A DNA stretch of 64,000 bases from Apium graveolens. Its lineage: Eukaryota; Streptophyta; Magnoliopsida; Apiales; Apiaceae. Shown in pieces: positions 34,681 through 46,385 of this stretch; positions within the stretch are counted from its first letter, which is position 1, and each line of letters starts with the position of its first letter. The position numbers and the translations under genes were made by a program. Under the pieces are notes generated by a model. That model saw only the letters and a list, made by a program, of their open reading frames with translations, was not told the origin of the DNA and searched no databases. The stretch covers positions 1 through 64,000 of the forward strand of contig NW_027417553.1 in assembly GCF_009905375.1 (NCBI RefSeq), in the 5' to 3' direction.

Positions 34681-36713
34681 GGTTATAGTTTTCCAAACTA
34701 TTAATCGAATAAGGTTTATTCGATAACTTTAACTTTATTTTATTATTGAATATTATTTCGAATATTATTCGAAGGCGTATGACTCCTTTTATTTATTTAT
34801 TTGAATATTATTTGAATATTCATTCGAGGGCTTATGACTCTTTTATATTATTTATTGAATATTATTTGAATATTCATTCGAAGGCTTATGACTCAGTTTA
34901 TATTATTTAATGAATATTATTTGAATATTCATTTGAGGATCTATGACTCCGATTATTTGCTGAGGTATATTCTTTATTTTATTAAAGAATAAGGTGTCAA
35001 TAATCAAACTTATTTTTGATTATTCAAATAAAGATAATACTTTCATATAAGTATATCTTTGGTTATTTAATACTCGTTTCAAGTATAAGTTTTAATACTT
35101 CTACTTCAATTATTTTTATAAAGATTATTCTTTATGGGAATATTATTTAAATAATAATATTCAGTCATTTTCTAAATATTTTGGGGACTGATTTACTTCA
35201 TTAAATCAGTTTTACTCCAAACACTCTATAAAGTGTTTTCGAGTCTTCAAAATGATTTTTAAAGTCAGAGCGGATCCCAAAACTCATTTTTATATTTAAG
35301 ATCTTCCTTTTTTAAGGGGATTTAAATACTCGCTCAAAACCTGGGGAATCCGGCTCTGTGGTGTATTTTATATTCGCAACGAGGTTGCAGTTTTGGTAAA
35401 TGAATTGATTACTTGCCCAATGTTCGGGAAGTAAGCCCATCTAATTGAGTCGGCATAAGCGACAGGCCGGGGTACGGTCTATGAAAGTGTAAGTGGCTGG
35501 GTGGCAGTCCATCAACGCGTAAGAGGCCGGGTGGCGGTCCAGCACAAGGTCCTTATGTGGCCAGGGTGATGACCGGTGGGGGATTCATCCATCTACTAGT
35601 AGAAAAGGTTACTTATTGGTATCTTTGCCTGATCAGCAAGATATCTGGTTTATGCCAAAATTCTTTTCCTTCCAAATTCATTGGATATTGCAACTCTGTT
35701 CATACTTTACATGACAGAGGTTTTCAGGAAATGTATGGGAGATATATATGAAGATATTTATATATCAAGACTTAATGAAGTATCTCGTAACTTCATTATT
35801 TATAATGATATTCAAAGATTGAATCTATTCAAATCTTGTCTTGTAGTCTCATCTATGTGATGAACCTTTGAAACTGATTATAACTTGAACGGGGGTAGTT
35901 CAAGTAGTATTTGGGAAAGATATAAGTATTTTGGGGTATCTTGTAACTTCATCTTTTAAACTTATATCTAGTTAATGATTATCTTATGCATGACAAAGAT
36001 TTTCAGAAAAACGTTGAGACAAGGTTAAATATATGAGATCACCTTGCAACGATATTTTTATACAGTTATACACTGGAAATCTGTGTATATTATGCATGGA
36101 AGAGGACTTCCAAGATTTTGAAAAGTATATATGTATATATACTGAATATTTTGCGACTTCGTCGCATTAAGATATCAAACTTGGTTCATTTCTTTTGACC
36201 AAGACTTTCATGAGTACTATGAGAAGGCTCATATACTATTAATCATTATACATATTATTTTGGTGGGCTTGCTGCTCACCCTTGCTTTATTTCTTCATCA
36301 CACAACAACAGTTAGGAAAGATGGCCAGACTCCAGCAGACCCAGCGCAAGCGCATGGGAAGCGTCCCGCGTCTTCCCGTTGATGTTGTAGCTGCTATAGC
36401 TGCAGAGGTAGATCTATTGTAGATCAGACCATCTACTTTTGAGAATCAATTATGTATAATTATAACTTGTGGCAGATAATGGCAATTAACTGTAAATTTA
36501 TCAAGTAATCATTTTGGGTTGTAATAACTGTTAAATGGTGGATTCAAAGACTTGTACTTATTTCAATTTCATCTCTGAGACTATAACGGGTTGTGGTGTG
36601 TGTTAGTGTGGGGTCGCAGCATAAGGTTATTATTATTAATTAAGTGAAGTGATATTGTGGAAAGAATGACCGTGACGACCCGGATCCCCGACCCCGGATC
36701 TGGGGGTGTTACA
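32575..36713 (+). mobile_element. 3' LTR of E3
   Basis: 4139 bp, the same length as the 5' LTR and about 99.7 percent identical to it by eye. It ends GGTGTTACA, followed by TAAGG. The mini-exon copy is at 36312-36407 and the tandem repeats at 34740-34952. Confidence 0.92.
36312..36407 (+). CDS. LTR mini-exon with H3-like head (E3 3' copy)
   Basis: Identical to the 5' copy: ATG at 36321, unspliced stop at 36420-36422, head ARLQQTQRKRMG. No mutation separates the two copies. Confidence 0.5.
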
Positions 36714-36718
36714 TAAGG

Positions 36719-38417
36719 CATGAGTTGACCATTGAGTTTATATGATAGTTATAGGTCAGTAGGAGGTTAGGCCTTGGTCGTGGTCAAGTGAAATGAGGTT
36801 GGCTTGTCAGGGCACTTCGAGTTTGGAGAGATAGTTGGGTTGCACTAGGCTAGTTAATCACCTCGGGTCATTTGTTTTGGTGGAGTGTGTTCATTCAATA
36901 CTTAATCGTGCACTATGTTTAAATAATATGTTATGTGATTAAATATGTTATGTGCTTCTAAATGATTAGTTGGGACTTGATTCTATTATGTGTATAATTG
37001 GAGTCGAACGTGTAAGTAGGCCTAAGTGCCACTATGATTTGAATTTTCTAACTAGGATGGAGACTTTGTGAGAGTGTATCTTGATGAGGAATAATATTTT
37101 GTGTAGGCTCAGGAGAAGATAGTAAGCTTGTTTTCAAAGTCGAGTAGTTCTCCCTATTGCTTCCATGATCAAGACGAGAGTTAGTCCAGCCTTCTTAAGA
37201 CAAGTGTTTTTGCCCTCACTTATCATTCTAGTGATGTTTTCCTTAAATTATATATTGTAAGTGTACCGAACCACTCTTTTGAATCATGATAGCATGCTCG
37301 TATAATGATCATTAATATTGTTGTCACTATGATATATCTTTACAAATACTCTGATGTTAGATTGGGATATTGCAAATGATGTGCCATGCTTATGGTTATT
37401 GGACTTGTTTTAAGTCTGTTTATTCACTTATAAACATCATACCCTTATAAACAATAAAACCTCATATGCTATGATAGTGTAATCTCTCTTGATTAACCGC
37501 CATTATTTTTACTCTTACACCTCCGAGTTACCAACTCTTTACATAAATCCTCACATTCATACCCAATCTTTGTCACTAGATATATCCCATATATAACCCT
37601 CAAATTTGAGATCTCTATCTTGTGGAATAATGTTATGATTCTTTTTCAATACTTTCTTCCCTGGTTGTGAAACCATTGATGACCATCTTTGAAAACCCTG
37701 CTAGTGAGAAGTCAAATCATTCTGATAAGAGTTTCATCACTCAAATTCTTGATTGATGATTTAAACCCCTTTTGTTTAGATTTTTGTAAAGTTCTCCTAG
37801 GCATCAGTTTTATAAACCTTTAAATAAAAGAATGTTTTCATGAGATTGGTAAATTGGACTAAGACGCAAGTCTCTTTCACACTTATTATATTAGGCTTAA
37901 AAGATACCTAGGGATCCCATTAAATTGTTAAGAACCCGGCGAGGTTCGAGATTGCTTCGCTGCTGATCACCGGCTGTAATCCGTAGCGTCATAAAATGAT
38001 TTTGAGCAATGATTTGGTTATAAATGTTTTGACTTAAATAACATTGCCATACACCTCAATTTCTAGATATAAATTGCTATGATGTTAAATTCTGTCTTAT
38101 GATATACCTTGCTGAGCGCTTGGATCACTTCTTGCTTTTCATTCATGTTATTTCAGCTAGCAAGTATGGTTAGATTCAAGCAGACTGCTCGTAAGTCTAC
38201 CGGTGGAGATGCTGAGGCTTATGTGAGAGCTCAGGTAGTATAGTTGGATTTTTTGTGAGGACCGGTAGCTTTATATATATAAGTCGTAGTAGTTGTAGTG
38301 TTGGACTGTTCAAACACTAAAGCTTTGCAATCTTGGATTCTGTTGTGTAACAGCCGTTTGTAATAACTTTATACTTATGCAGTTGTAATTTGTTACTGTT
38401 ATTTTGGTGCTGTGACA
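36719..38417 (+). mobile_element. 3' LTR of E2, right part
   Basis: It continues the LTR interrupted at 22846 and ends GTGCTGTGACA at 38417. The next bases, CAGGC (38418-38422), are the expected target duplication of E2; the other copy would lie left of the window. It carries the best preserved H3-like mini-exon (38157-38234). Confidence 0.88.
38157..38234 (+). CDS. LTR mini-exon with H3 N-terminal tail mimic (E2 3' copy)
   Basis: A 78-nt exon after TTATTTCAG, ending GCTCAG before GTAGTA. ATG is at 38166; unspliced the frame stops at 38241-38243 (25 codons). After Met the peptide starts VRFKQTARKSTGG. Histone H3 has A1 and T3 where this has V and F; the other eleven of the first 13 positions are identical and in register, including K4, R8, K9 and S10. 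The remainder (DAEAYVRAQ) is not H3. The exon lacks the rest of a histone and is repeated in all E1/E2-type LTRs, so it is not a histone pseudogene fragment unique to one site. Confidence 0.6.
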
Positions 38418-39397
38418 CAGGCTTTCTGCATTCACTTGCAAAATGACCACTCAAGCCACACTTGAAATATTTAAATCTTGATTTGTCAACCACGTTTCTG
38501 TTTGTCTTGGATGCTCCAAAATTCTTCTTGAATTTGAGCTTGGCAAACCTTCTGGATAGAATAGTTAGATATTCATCTATGTCTTCCATATCATCTTGAC
38601 CAAGGTGGTCTTCATGTTCAGCTACTAGCCCTTTTCATTTACCTTCACAAACTCTAGGGTTTGGTACAGATTCCATAGCTTCAACCATTATCTCTTTCAC
38701 TCTCTCTCTCTCTCTCTTGCTCAGCAACCAATGCAATGAATCTTCCCTTCTTCCTTCCTTTCTCCAGCTTCTCATCTTGCTCTATTTCAAGCTCATAGGT
38801 CTTTAGAATTCCATACAGTCTATCCAAGGTAAATTCCTTGTAATCTTGTGAGTTTTTTAGTGAGACTGTCATAGGCTTCCATTTCTTTGGTAGAGATCTA
38901 AGGAACTTGAGGTTTGAATCTTTTGTCTGATAGACTCTTTCATGCAGTTTTTGAAACCTACTAAAAATGTCAGTGAGTGACTCACTTTCTTCACTATGAA
39001 AATGCTCATATTGCTGAATCAAGAGTTGCATTTTATTTTCCCATACTTGCTCAGTTCCATCACATATAACTTGAACTGTATCCCAGATATCCTAAGCAAT
39101 TTTGTAGTTTATGATGTTGTCAAACATGTCACCATCAACACCATTAAACAAAATGTTCATGGCCTTTTTATCCCTATGAACTTGCTCAATATTTAGATCA
39201 GACCATTCTGCTCTACGCTTGGGGATATATGGCTCATTTCTTGTAGCAGCTCTCATAGGGACATGAGGATCTTTCTCAATACAATCCACATATTCTTCAT
39301 CTTGAGAGAGGAGATGCAGGTGCATTTTCACCTTCCAATGGTGATAGTTGTCTTTTTCTAGAAATGGAGTTTTTACTCCAACATCTTTTCTGCTCAT
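38418..39397 (-). pseudogene. gag: Ty1/copia gag, minus strand, cut by E2
   Basis: Reading leftwards from ATG at 39395-39397: MSRKDVGVKTPFLEKDNYHHW, a copia Gag start of the UBN2 type. A stop (39092-39094) replaces Trp, then MQLLIQQYEHFHSEESESL, LRSLPKKWKPM and LDRLYGILKTYELEI follow. After a frame change comes a zinc knuckle whose first Cys is Tyr (YFKCGLSGHFASEC). Sequence stops at the E2 LTR (38417/38418), four codons after the knuckle. The rest of this element should lie beyond E2 to the left of the window. Confidence 0.85.
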
Positions 39398-39443
39398 CTT
39401 GTTAGTTATTCTGATCTTTAAACTCTTTGTTCTTCAAGAGCTT

Positions 39444-39455
39444 GCTCTGATACCA
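39444..39455 (-). other. Primer binding site of minus-strand copia
   Basis: GCTCTGATACCA on the plus strand is TGGTATCAGAGC on the minus strand, continuing AAGCTC, between gag and the LTR. Confidence 0.85.
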
Positions 39456-39457
39456 AT

Positions 39458-40419
39458 TTTAATTCCCAAACAATCTAACAAAGAATTACAAAAGAGGGTT
39501 GAATGTAATTCTGGCTTCTTTTTGGATTTTAAGAACTGTTCTACCTTGAATATATAACTATGTTTGATTTAGCTATGGTGTCGAATGAAAGTATTGAAGA
39601 AATCAAACACAAAGTTATCAAATACAAGTATTTTAAAATTTTCTGGTGGATTGAACTTTTCCACCAGAGATATATCTAAATTTGAGAACTCTGTGATACA
39701 AGATTTGCACACAGCTGCTTATAAGTTGAACTTACAAAGAACAGAGAAATTCTTTACAGGTATAGCTTTATCTATTTCTGTGATAATTGCTTACTAACTT
39801 GGATAATGTTCTACTCGCTACCCTTGGTTATATATCACCAAGTTACATGATAAAAAGACAAAAAAAAAAGATAAAATATTTTTTAGTCTAATTACATGCT
39901 TCTTCATTTCTCTATCCAGCATCTTTGAATATCTTCAGTTTAGCATGGAAATGAAAATGCTTCTTTGTTCTCTAAAACCTGTAAATAGGCTGCAATATTC
40001 CATTTGCATACAATCAACGCATGTGACTGTCAAGTCACTATCAACTGCTTTTGAATTAGATCATCCATTGAAACTCTGTGGGATCATCCGTTGAGACTTT
40101 GTTGGATCATCCGTTGAGAGTCTGGTAGAATATCCGTTGAAACTCTAGTTGATCATCCGTTGAAACCTTGTGGAACATCCGTTAAAAGCATCTTCATAGA
40201 AATTAACTCTATTTCACTTATACAAGATTACACGGCATCTAATATTTACAGTTAGCCAACCTATCTTGCATATCAATCTAGTAGTCAACATGACTTAAAA
40301 CATTCTACAACATCTAGTTCTCCAAGGCATTACAATATGCAGAAATGTGCTACTAAACTTATTAACACATAAGCTACCCTTTCAACGGATGTTAAAGTGA
40401 TCATCCGTTGAAAGTTACA
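39458..40419 (-). mobile_element. 5' LTR of minus-strand copia element
   Basis: About 960 bp right of the primer site. The outer end at 40419 reads TGTAACTTTCAACGG on the minus strand, a plausible LTR start; the inner boundary is uncertain by a few bases. It contains the ATCCGTTGA repeat array at 40059-40190, with further copies at 40382 and 40401. It has no paired LTR in the window. Confidence 0.6.
40059..40190 (+). repeat. Tandem ~23-bp ATCCGTTGA repeats in copia LTR
   Basis: About six degenerate units of the form GATCATCCGTTGAAACTCTGTTG. Two more cores, one inverted, lie at 40381-40411. Direct repeats of this kind in an LTR often serve as transcription-factor sites; that is inference. Confidence 0.65.
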
Positions 40420-42100
40420 AATTCACTAAATTAAACGTACTAAGGTGTTTTATTTAACTTATCATCAAATACACAACATATTCTTAACATTTTTTTTACT
40501 TTTCTTAAAATAATTGTAAATAAAAAAAATAAAATTAACAGTAACTTTAATTTCAGATTTGTTCTCACGTTTATTTCACCTCCGGATTCATATATTTTGT
40601 ACGGTTCTAAATTAATTTTCAATAGATTCATATGATTATTAGAATTATATTGTAATTTTTTAATAATCAACTATACTGTAATAAATTATATATTTAGTTA
40701 ATAATGGTGATATATAATAAGAAAATGCACTGATTACCCCAATTTTAAAACTTAATATGGGAAAATAAATTAGCTACTAATATTTTGTTTGAACCATGGG
40801 CATGTTTCTTATGCGTGATTACTGCAATTAAAGTTTTGAGTTTGCTGAATACGAATGTTCAACATGCGTATCATATATTAAAATAAAATTATAAAAACAT
40901 GCATTTTCGACATGTTTATGCCTAGATATATACAAAATATACATCTTCGTGATGTATTACTCACATTCGTGTTTAGTGTGTATCTTGGGATATTCTTTCA
41001 ACCACTACATAGGTTGAGTTTTATTAGTAGATATTTGAAATTTTGACATAGCACCCATACTATTATAATTTTTAAAAATTATTTAAATAAAATAACCCGG
41101 CCCGTGATTCACATGGTTTATCAACTAGTATAAAACTAACTATACAAAATATATATATCATCGATCATGATTTTTTTATATAAAATATTTTTTGACTTCT
41201 TATGAATGATGTATCACGTGTCTTTTTAGTTGATAAAATCAATCAATATATCAATATAAAGAAGAAGCCGAGAGCGTTCATGTGGCGCTTCTCAAATCGT
41301 CTCATTATAAATTTTTAATTTTCTCAAATTTTTGAGTTAATAAATAGGGAATTGATAAATAAGCTCCAAAACAAATATTATTTAAGCTCCAAATATCTTG
41401 TAAATGACATAATTGCCCATGATGAAGATAAATTTAATGAATTTTACTTGTTAAAAATATTGGAAAATGTGTAATAAAATGACCTAATTTACTACAATTA
41501 CCTTGTATTTTACTAAATATATTATCATCATTCATAATATTCTCCAAAAATTTCTACAATATCTTCAATTAAGATTTTTTAAATCAATTTATCATCATAA
41601 CATTCTCCTAAAATTTTGACTTTCTTTTCAAATCAACTTACCATCTTTATATTATCCTAAATTTCTTTATTTATTACCATTTCTCCTCTTTCTCCTAAAA
41701 TAACTTACTATATTATATTTTTCTAAAAACTTTCTTTTAATTTTAGCTAGTGAAATACTACAAATTTTTTTATATCTATGAATATATTTTTTCAATATTA
41801 TTTTACAATTATTATATCATTATATTACTTATATCAAGTAAAACACTGGTGCAGTGATGTGACGCCTCTCATATCGTTTTAATCTATTTATATGATTTTA
41901 TCAAAATTTTATATTCTTAAATAGAAAAATTATAATTATCGACTAATAAATAATATAATTTTTTGATATTATGTTTGTGAAAAATGAAAGAGCTACTCAT
42001 TGAAGTAAACATGTTTAATGAGAGAACGCCTTTTTAAACTTTTTGTTTTGTTATGTTTATTTATAATTCATAATTTCAGAATGAGGAAGATCAGATAAAA
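40420..42100 (+). other. AT-rich non-coding stretch
   Basis: No ORF or recognisable gene. A possible Helitron 3' end (CCCGTGATTCACATGG, then TATCAACTAG|T) is at 41101-41129. Two related direct repeats, GTGGCGCTTCTCAAATCG at 41282-41299 and GTGACGCCTCTCATATCG at 41859-41876, lie 577 bp apart and may be parts of an old mobile element. Otherwise A/T runs. Confidence 0.5.
41090..41128 (+). mobile_element. Possible Helitron 3' terminus
   Basis: A GC-rich imperfect hairpin followed within 12 bases by CTAG|T, the usual Helitron ending. No matching 5' TC end or Rep/helicase sequence was identified. Confidence 0.25.
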
Positions 42101-42890
42101 GATACAAAAATACACAAAATATTATTCTAGAAAGCCTATGCGAAACACACCTTAGTAAATTAGTTATTGATACAACAGATAATGAAGAAAACACATGCAC
42201 AGTGGATGCTTATGATACAGAGCACACGAATAAAGGCATGAGTTAGTTACAAAATAACATAATCTGACGGCTAAGCAATTGCAACATATAGATCAATAGT
42301 TCATTCTTCTCTCTAACTCTCATAATCCATAATACTTGGTTCAACTCTCTCTCTTTCAATCTCTTTCTCGATCTCTCTGTGTAGTTAGTATATAGATATT
42401 AACTTCTTGTAGATAGTAACTTGTTATAGATTACTCAAATTGAAGTAATGATGTGTAATCGATCTGGTGATTGAAATGCAAATTTCATAATAGTTTGTTT
42501 CAATGATTCTAGCATGATATAAAAGATCCGAGTTTCAGTTCTGCTTCGTAAATTTTGTTTTAACGTTTTCGCCATCGATGTCAAGTTTTGATCATGATTA
42601 CTTTTTCTTCGTCTTCGTAGATCTTTTATGATTCCTCTATCCTCGTTGCTTGAAATCTGTTAAAAAATAATCGAAAAATGCTAGTTTAATATCGTTATAC
42701 TTGAGATCATAATTGTTTTTCATTATTTGATATTGTTCAGATAAAAAATCTCATTATTTATTGTTGAAATCTTACATTATTAATATCTCAAATCTTAAAT
42801 CTCGTTTTCTTGTATTATCTTGATATTTTATTGTCAAATTCTTACTCGTCAAAGTTCATATCGAAATCTATTTATAAAATTCATCAGAAA
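42100..42890 (+). mobile_element. 5' LTR and leader remnant of plus-strand copia element
   Basis: The sequence before the copia gag at 42891 includes CT-rich start-like stretches (42300-42380). A degenerate primer-site-like TGATATAAAAGATCCGAG lies at about 42515-42533. LTR boundaries cannot be fixed without a partner LTR. Confidence 0.4.
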
Positions 42891-43025
42891 ATGGCAACTC
42901 AAACAGTAGATCTCTCTCAAGATCCTGCTTCACCATATTATATTCATCCTTCTGATAATCCTGAAATGAAAATTGTGAGTTTGAAATTTGATGAAAATAA
43001 TTATGCTCCATACGCTATAAATACC
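42891..43025 (+). pseudogene. gag: Ty1/copia gag, N-terminal piece
   Basis: ATG at 42891 opens MATQTVDLSQDPASPYYIHP, SDNPEMKIVSLKFDENNYAP: the conserved start of many plant copia Gag proteins (PYYLHPSDNP...L-G-NY). It breaks off at codon 45, where a DNA element begins, and resumes after about 46386. Confidence 0.8.
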
Positions 43026-46000
43026 TAATGCAATACTTTTTGAAAAGCGTTACAAATATTTTGTTGCAGTAGTTAAGAAATTTATGTCCTATTGTAACAT
43101 TAAGATTTAGTGTTACAATATCTGTAAATATGGTGTTGCACGGGAGTGACGGTGTTGCCTAATATTTAACACCAGTACCCGATGTTACATTATTCATGAT
43201 TACAGAATATAATATATAATATTATAAATTTTTTAAATATTTAAATATCGTCTCAAAAATAAATAATATTATATTTAAATATACATAAAAATATTTTTAA
43301 CATATACAAATATATTTAATTACATATTTTATTTATTAAAATTAAAATTAAAGAAAAACACCTCTACCGAGGAGAAATTTTCAGGCGGTATTTTTCCCCC
43401 GTAGACCAAATTATTCTTCCCCCCAAACAAAAAATACACACACCTCGATATACTCTCTCTCGTCGCTCTTCTGAAACGAAATCTCTCCCTCTCTCTCTTA
43501 GCACACTATTTTCAAACAAAATCTCTCTCTCACTCTTTCAAAATTTTAATTGTAAGATTATTATTAGTTTTTTGAATGATTTTATAGGTGATTTTGCAGG
43601 AGCCTTCAACAAGGTAATTGGGTAATTGGGGATTTGTTTTGCTTAATAAGGGTTTTTTTGCCGGTTATTAGGGGATCAAAAGATTAGGGATTCGACCTAA
43701 CCCGGTATAGAGGTTTCAGTTTTATTTTGATTTTTTAGAGGTTTTCATTATTTTGGGGTTTTCGGCTCTGTAGTTGATTTTACAATACATACTAAATGTA
43801 TATGTGTATGTATTTTTTGTTTGATTCACTTTGTAGTATGTTCTTAAAGCCTCGTGAGAAATTAGTTTGATTCCGTTGAACTGCAATTTTTTCTCAGCCT
43901 TGTAAGAAATGTATACTCTTGATTATTTACAATTTCATATCTAAATCTGTTGTAGATGCTTAATATATGTTATTTGTCATGTCTTATATTTTTCAGAAGA
44001 GTTACAGTGTAATTTTAGAACGAATATGCAATAAGCTGTACCGCCTAGGTCTGCTAATGGTATTCGTCGTCGAAGAGACGATAAAGAAACTGAAACTAGA
44101 TTTGATAATTGTAACCAACTGGTTGATTAACATCCGAATTGTAACCATTAATGGATCCATCAGCATAAGAAACGTAATCAACATGAGAATAACAAGGAGA
44201 ATACATACTTAAGATAAGCTGAAATTGATTATACTAAAGATGATAAACTAGAATTGAAGGTGTAAAAACATTAAACCGAAAGAAGTACTCAATTGAAATG
44301 ACTGAAATGAAAATACATGTAAAACGATAACATTCTCATCCATGCCTTCCCTCTGCTGCAGGACACTGTACATATAGTGTATATGTCAGTTGGGCTCAAA
44401 TGGGCTTGAAGCTACAGTAAAACTTGTAAGTACTGGACTAGTTCGGTGGCCCAACTCCTGATAAAACATCTATTGATCCAGTCCCTTATGCTCGTTACAA
44501 TATGTTATTTACTGGAAATACCAACTCCAGTAGATTGATAGCTTCAGGTATAAATCAATATTTTATTTTTTTGGGGTTATTTTATCAAATTAGTCATTTT
44601 AATTGTTAGTCTCTAGTCACGATACAATATTGACACTCATATTGTTTTGTGGAAAAATAAATAGATTTAACAAGTAGTATCAAACTTGGTTTTCAGAAAT
44701 AGATAAATGTAATATCTCTTTGTTTCCATATCCGGTAGGTCATAACATGTAAAATTGTAAATATATATTCAGAACTGAAGATTGAGGTTATTTTGTTTGC
44801 ACTTGGGAATAACAATTTAAGTCTCTTTTCATGTACTAAGTCTGGCTTATGTAATGCTATTAATATCTAATTATGTTTTATGACAGAGTAATACATTAAC
44901 ACAAGAGTTATCTTTTTATAACATTGGCAACAATGTCTTTTAGTTCCTGCTAATTTTTTTTATGTCTACCAGTGGCTTAATGAGGTTGGATGCTCATGTA
45001 CTCCAAGACGTCAGTATTATTGGTTCAGAGTTTCTTAAGCTTGATGGTCTGTACATGACCTTATATGAATTGGTTCTTATTATAAATATAAAATTTGGTG
45101 ATGGTTGCAAAAAATTGAAATATCTTGTAAATCAAATGCCAAATGTCCTTTTAGAAGCATAGTTAAATATATATCAAAATTTTCAACCTGTTCTGGTTTG
45201 AATGAGAATCAATATGTTCAAAGGTGGAAACATGTGCTTTACTCAATTTTGGTCAGGTTATTTATATTAGATCAAGACTTCCTGTCTTTTCTTTTTCTTT
45301 CTACAATCACTGTATAATAGAGAACATATATCATGTAGTTTGCCGAATGAAAAACATTACTTATTATCATGATATTATGTAATCAAATGTGGTTGTACAT
45401 TACAGCTCGATCCTGGGAGAACACTGATATTTAAACTATATTGCTTTATGCCTTTTAGATGATGCTATTGAAATATCTTGTTTTATTTGTCAGATATTAA
45501 ATTAATGCAGGTGCGGTGCTGCTAATAGACTGTGTGTTTTGGCTCATATTTGTACCATTTCTTACCCACAAAGACTATGATCTGAATCTTGTAAGAACAT
45601 TTTGATGTGGTTCATGTTGGAATTAATTAGAAAAACAGGACTAATAAGTTTATTCATGTCACTTTTTCACTTAGCAGACTATATTTGTTTTCATCTTTCT
45701 AGCAGGAAAACTAAGAGAAAGCAGAGATGTCGGAATTAATGAATGAAATACATATATTCACCTACATACGCCACTGCAATCTTGTTGACTTGCATTGAAG
45801 CTCCTTGACGACTTACATTGAAGCTGTAAAAGATCTTTACTTTAATTAGAGCCACCACAAGTTAACCATTAAATTTTATGAGTAGTGCAATGTTTTGCTT
45901 ATGTTAGCATTGAGATTGTTGTCTGAATAGAAAATATATTTAGAATTATTTATATTTTATGGTCGCATTTTCTTTTATATTGTAATAAAAAAATATTGTA

Positions 46001-46385
46001 TTATTATATAAAAATGGTTTTACATTAAATAAAGTTATTGTTGCTCAATCATAATAAATTAATGTTACGAAAGATAACTTATAATGTTACAATAGGTTGT
46101 GTGGACCCTGGAAGTGAGACCTATTTTTGTAAAAAAATTTTAAATTAATGTAAAATTAACTAGTTGTTGCATTTGGCCATTACACTGGTACAATAGGGCC
46201 CTATTATAATACGACCCTATTGTAACACTTTTATCTCTGTTACAATAGATAGTGAAAATATTACATTATGGGGCTTGATATATTGCTCGCAGATGTAACG
46301 CCCCTTAGTGTTACAATAACTCTAATGTAACGCTTTTCTGGCCTATTGTAACATCAGAGAGGCATTGCATCAGGCCATTTATGGC
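43026..46385. mobile_element. Non-autonomous TIR DNA element inside copia gag
   Basis: Ends are inverted. The left end reads TGCAATACTTTTTGAAAAGCGTTACA from about 43030. The complement of the right end (up to about 46350) has the same outer TGCAAT and inner GAAAAGCGTTACA, with about 24 extra bases between them. Many GTTACAAT/ATTGTAAC subterminal motifs lie at 43040-43200 and 46090-46350. Inside is a CT-rich promoter-like stretch (43440-43540) and AG/GT-flanked segments such as 44363-44428, but no transposase. The layout resembles nearby CACTA-like elements. Exact ends and target duplication are unresolved (about 40 bp uncertainty). Confidence 0.6.

Larger units (their letters stand above)
22847..36713 (+). 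mobile_element. Chromovirus E3, complete, non-autonomous
   Basis: Two 4139-bp LTRs (22847-26985 and 32575-36713) flank a 5589-bp interior. The 5-bp duplication TAAGG lies on both sides (22842-22846, 36714-36718), proving a complete insertion in the E2 3' LTR. I count about 11 substitutions between the LTRs (about 0.3 percent), so the insertion is recent. The interior is badly decayed and carries an extra pol piece ahead of gag. It must therefore have been moved by proteins from another element. Confidence 0.92.

Noticed and set aside
38157..38234. A real histone H3 gene or its processed pseudogene
   Set aside because: Only the first 13 residues resemble H3; no histone fold follows, and the same unit is part of every LTR of the family.
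40059..40190. CRISPR-like array
   Set aside because: Units are contiguous and degenerate with no unique spacers, and they lie in a plant copia LTR.
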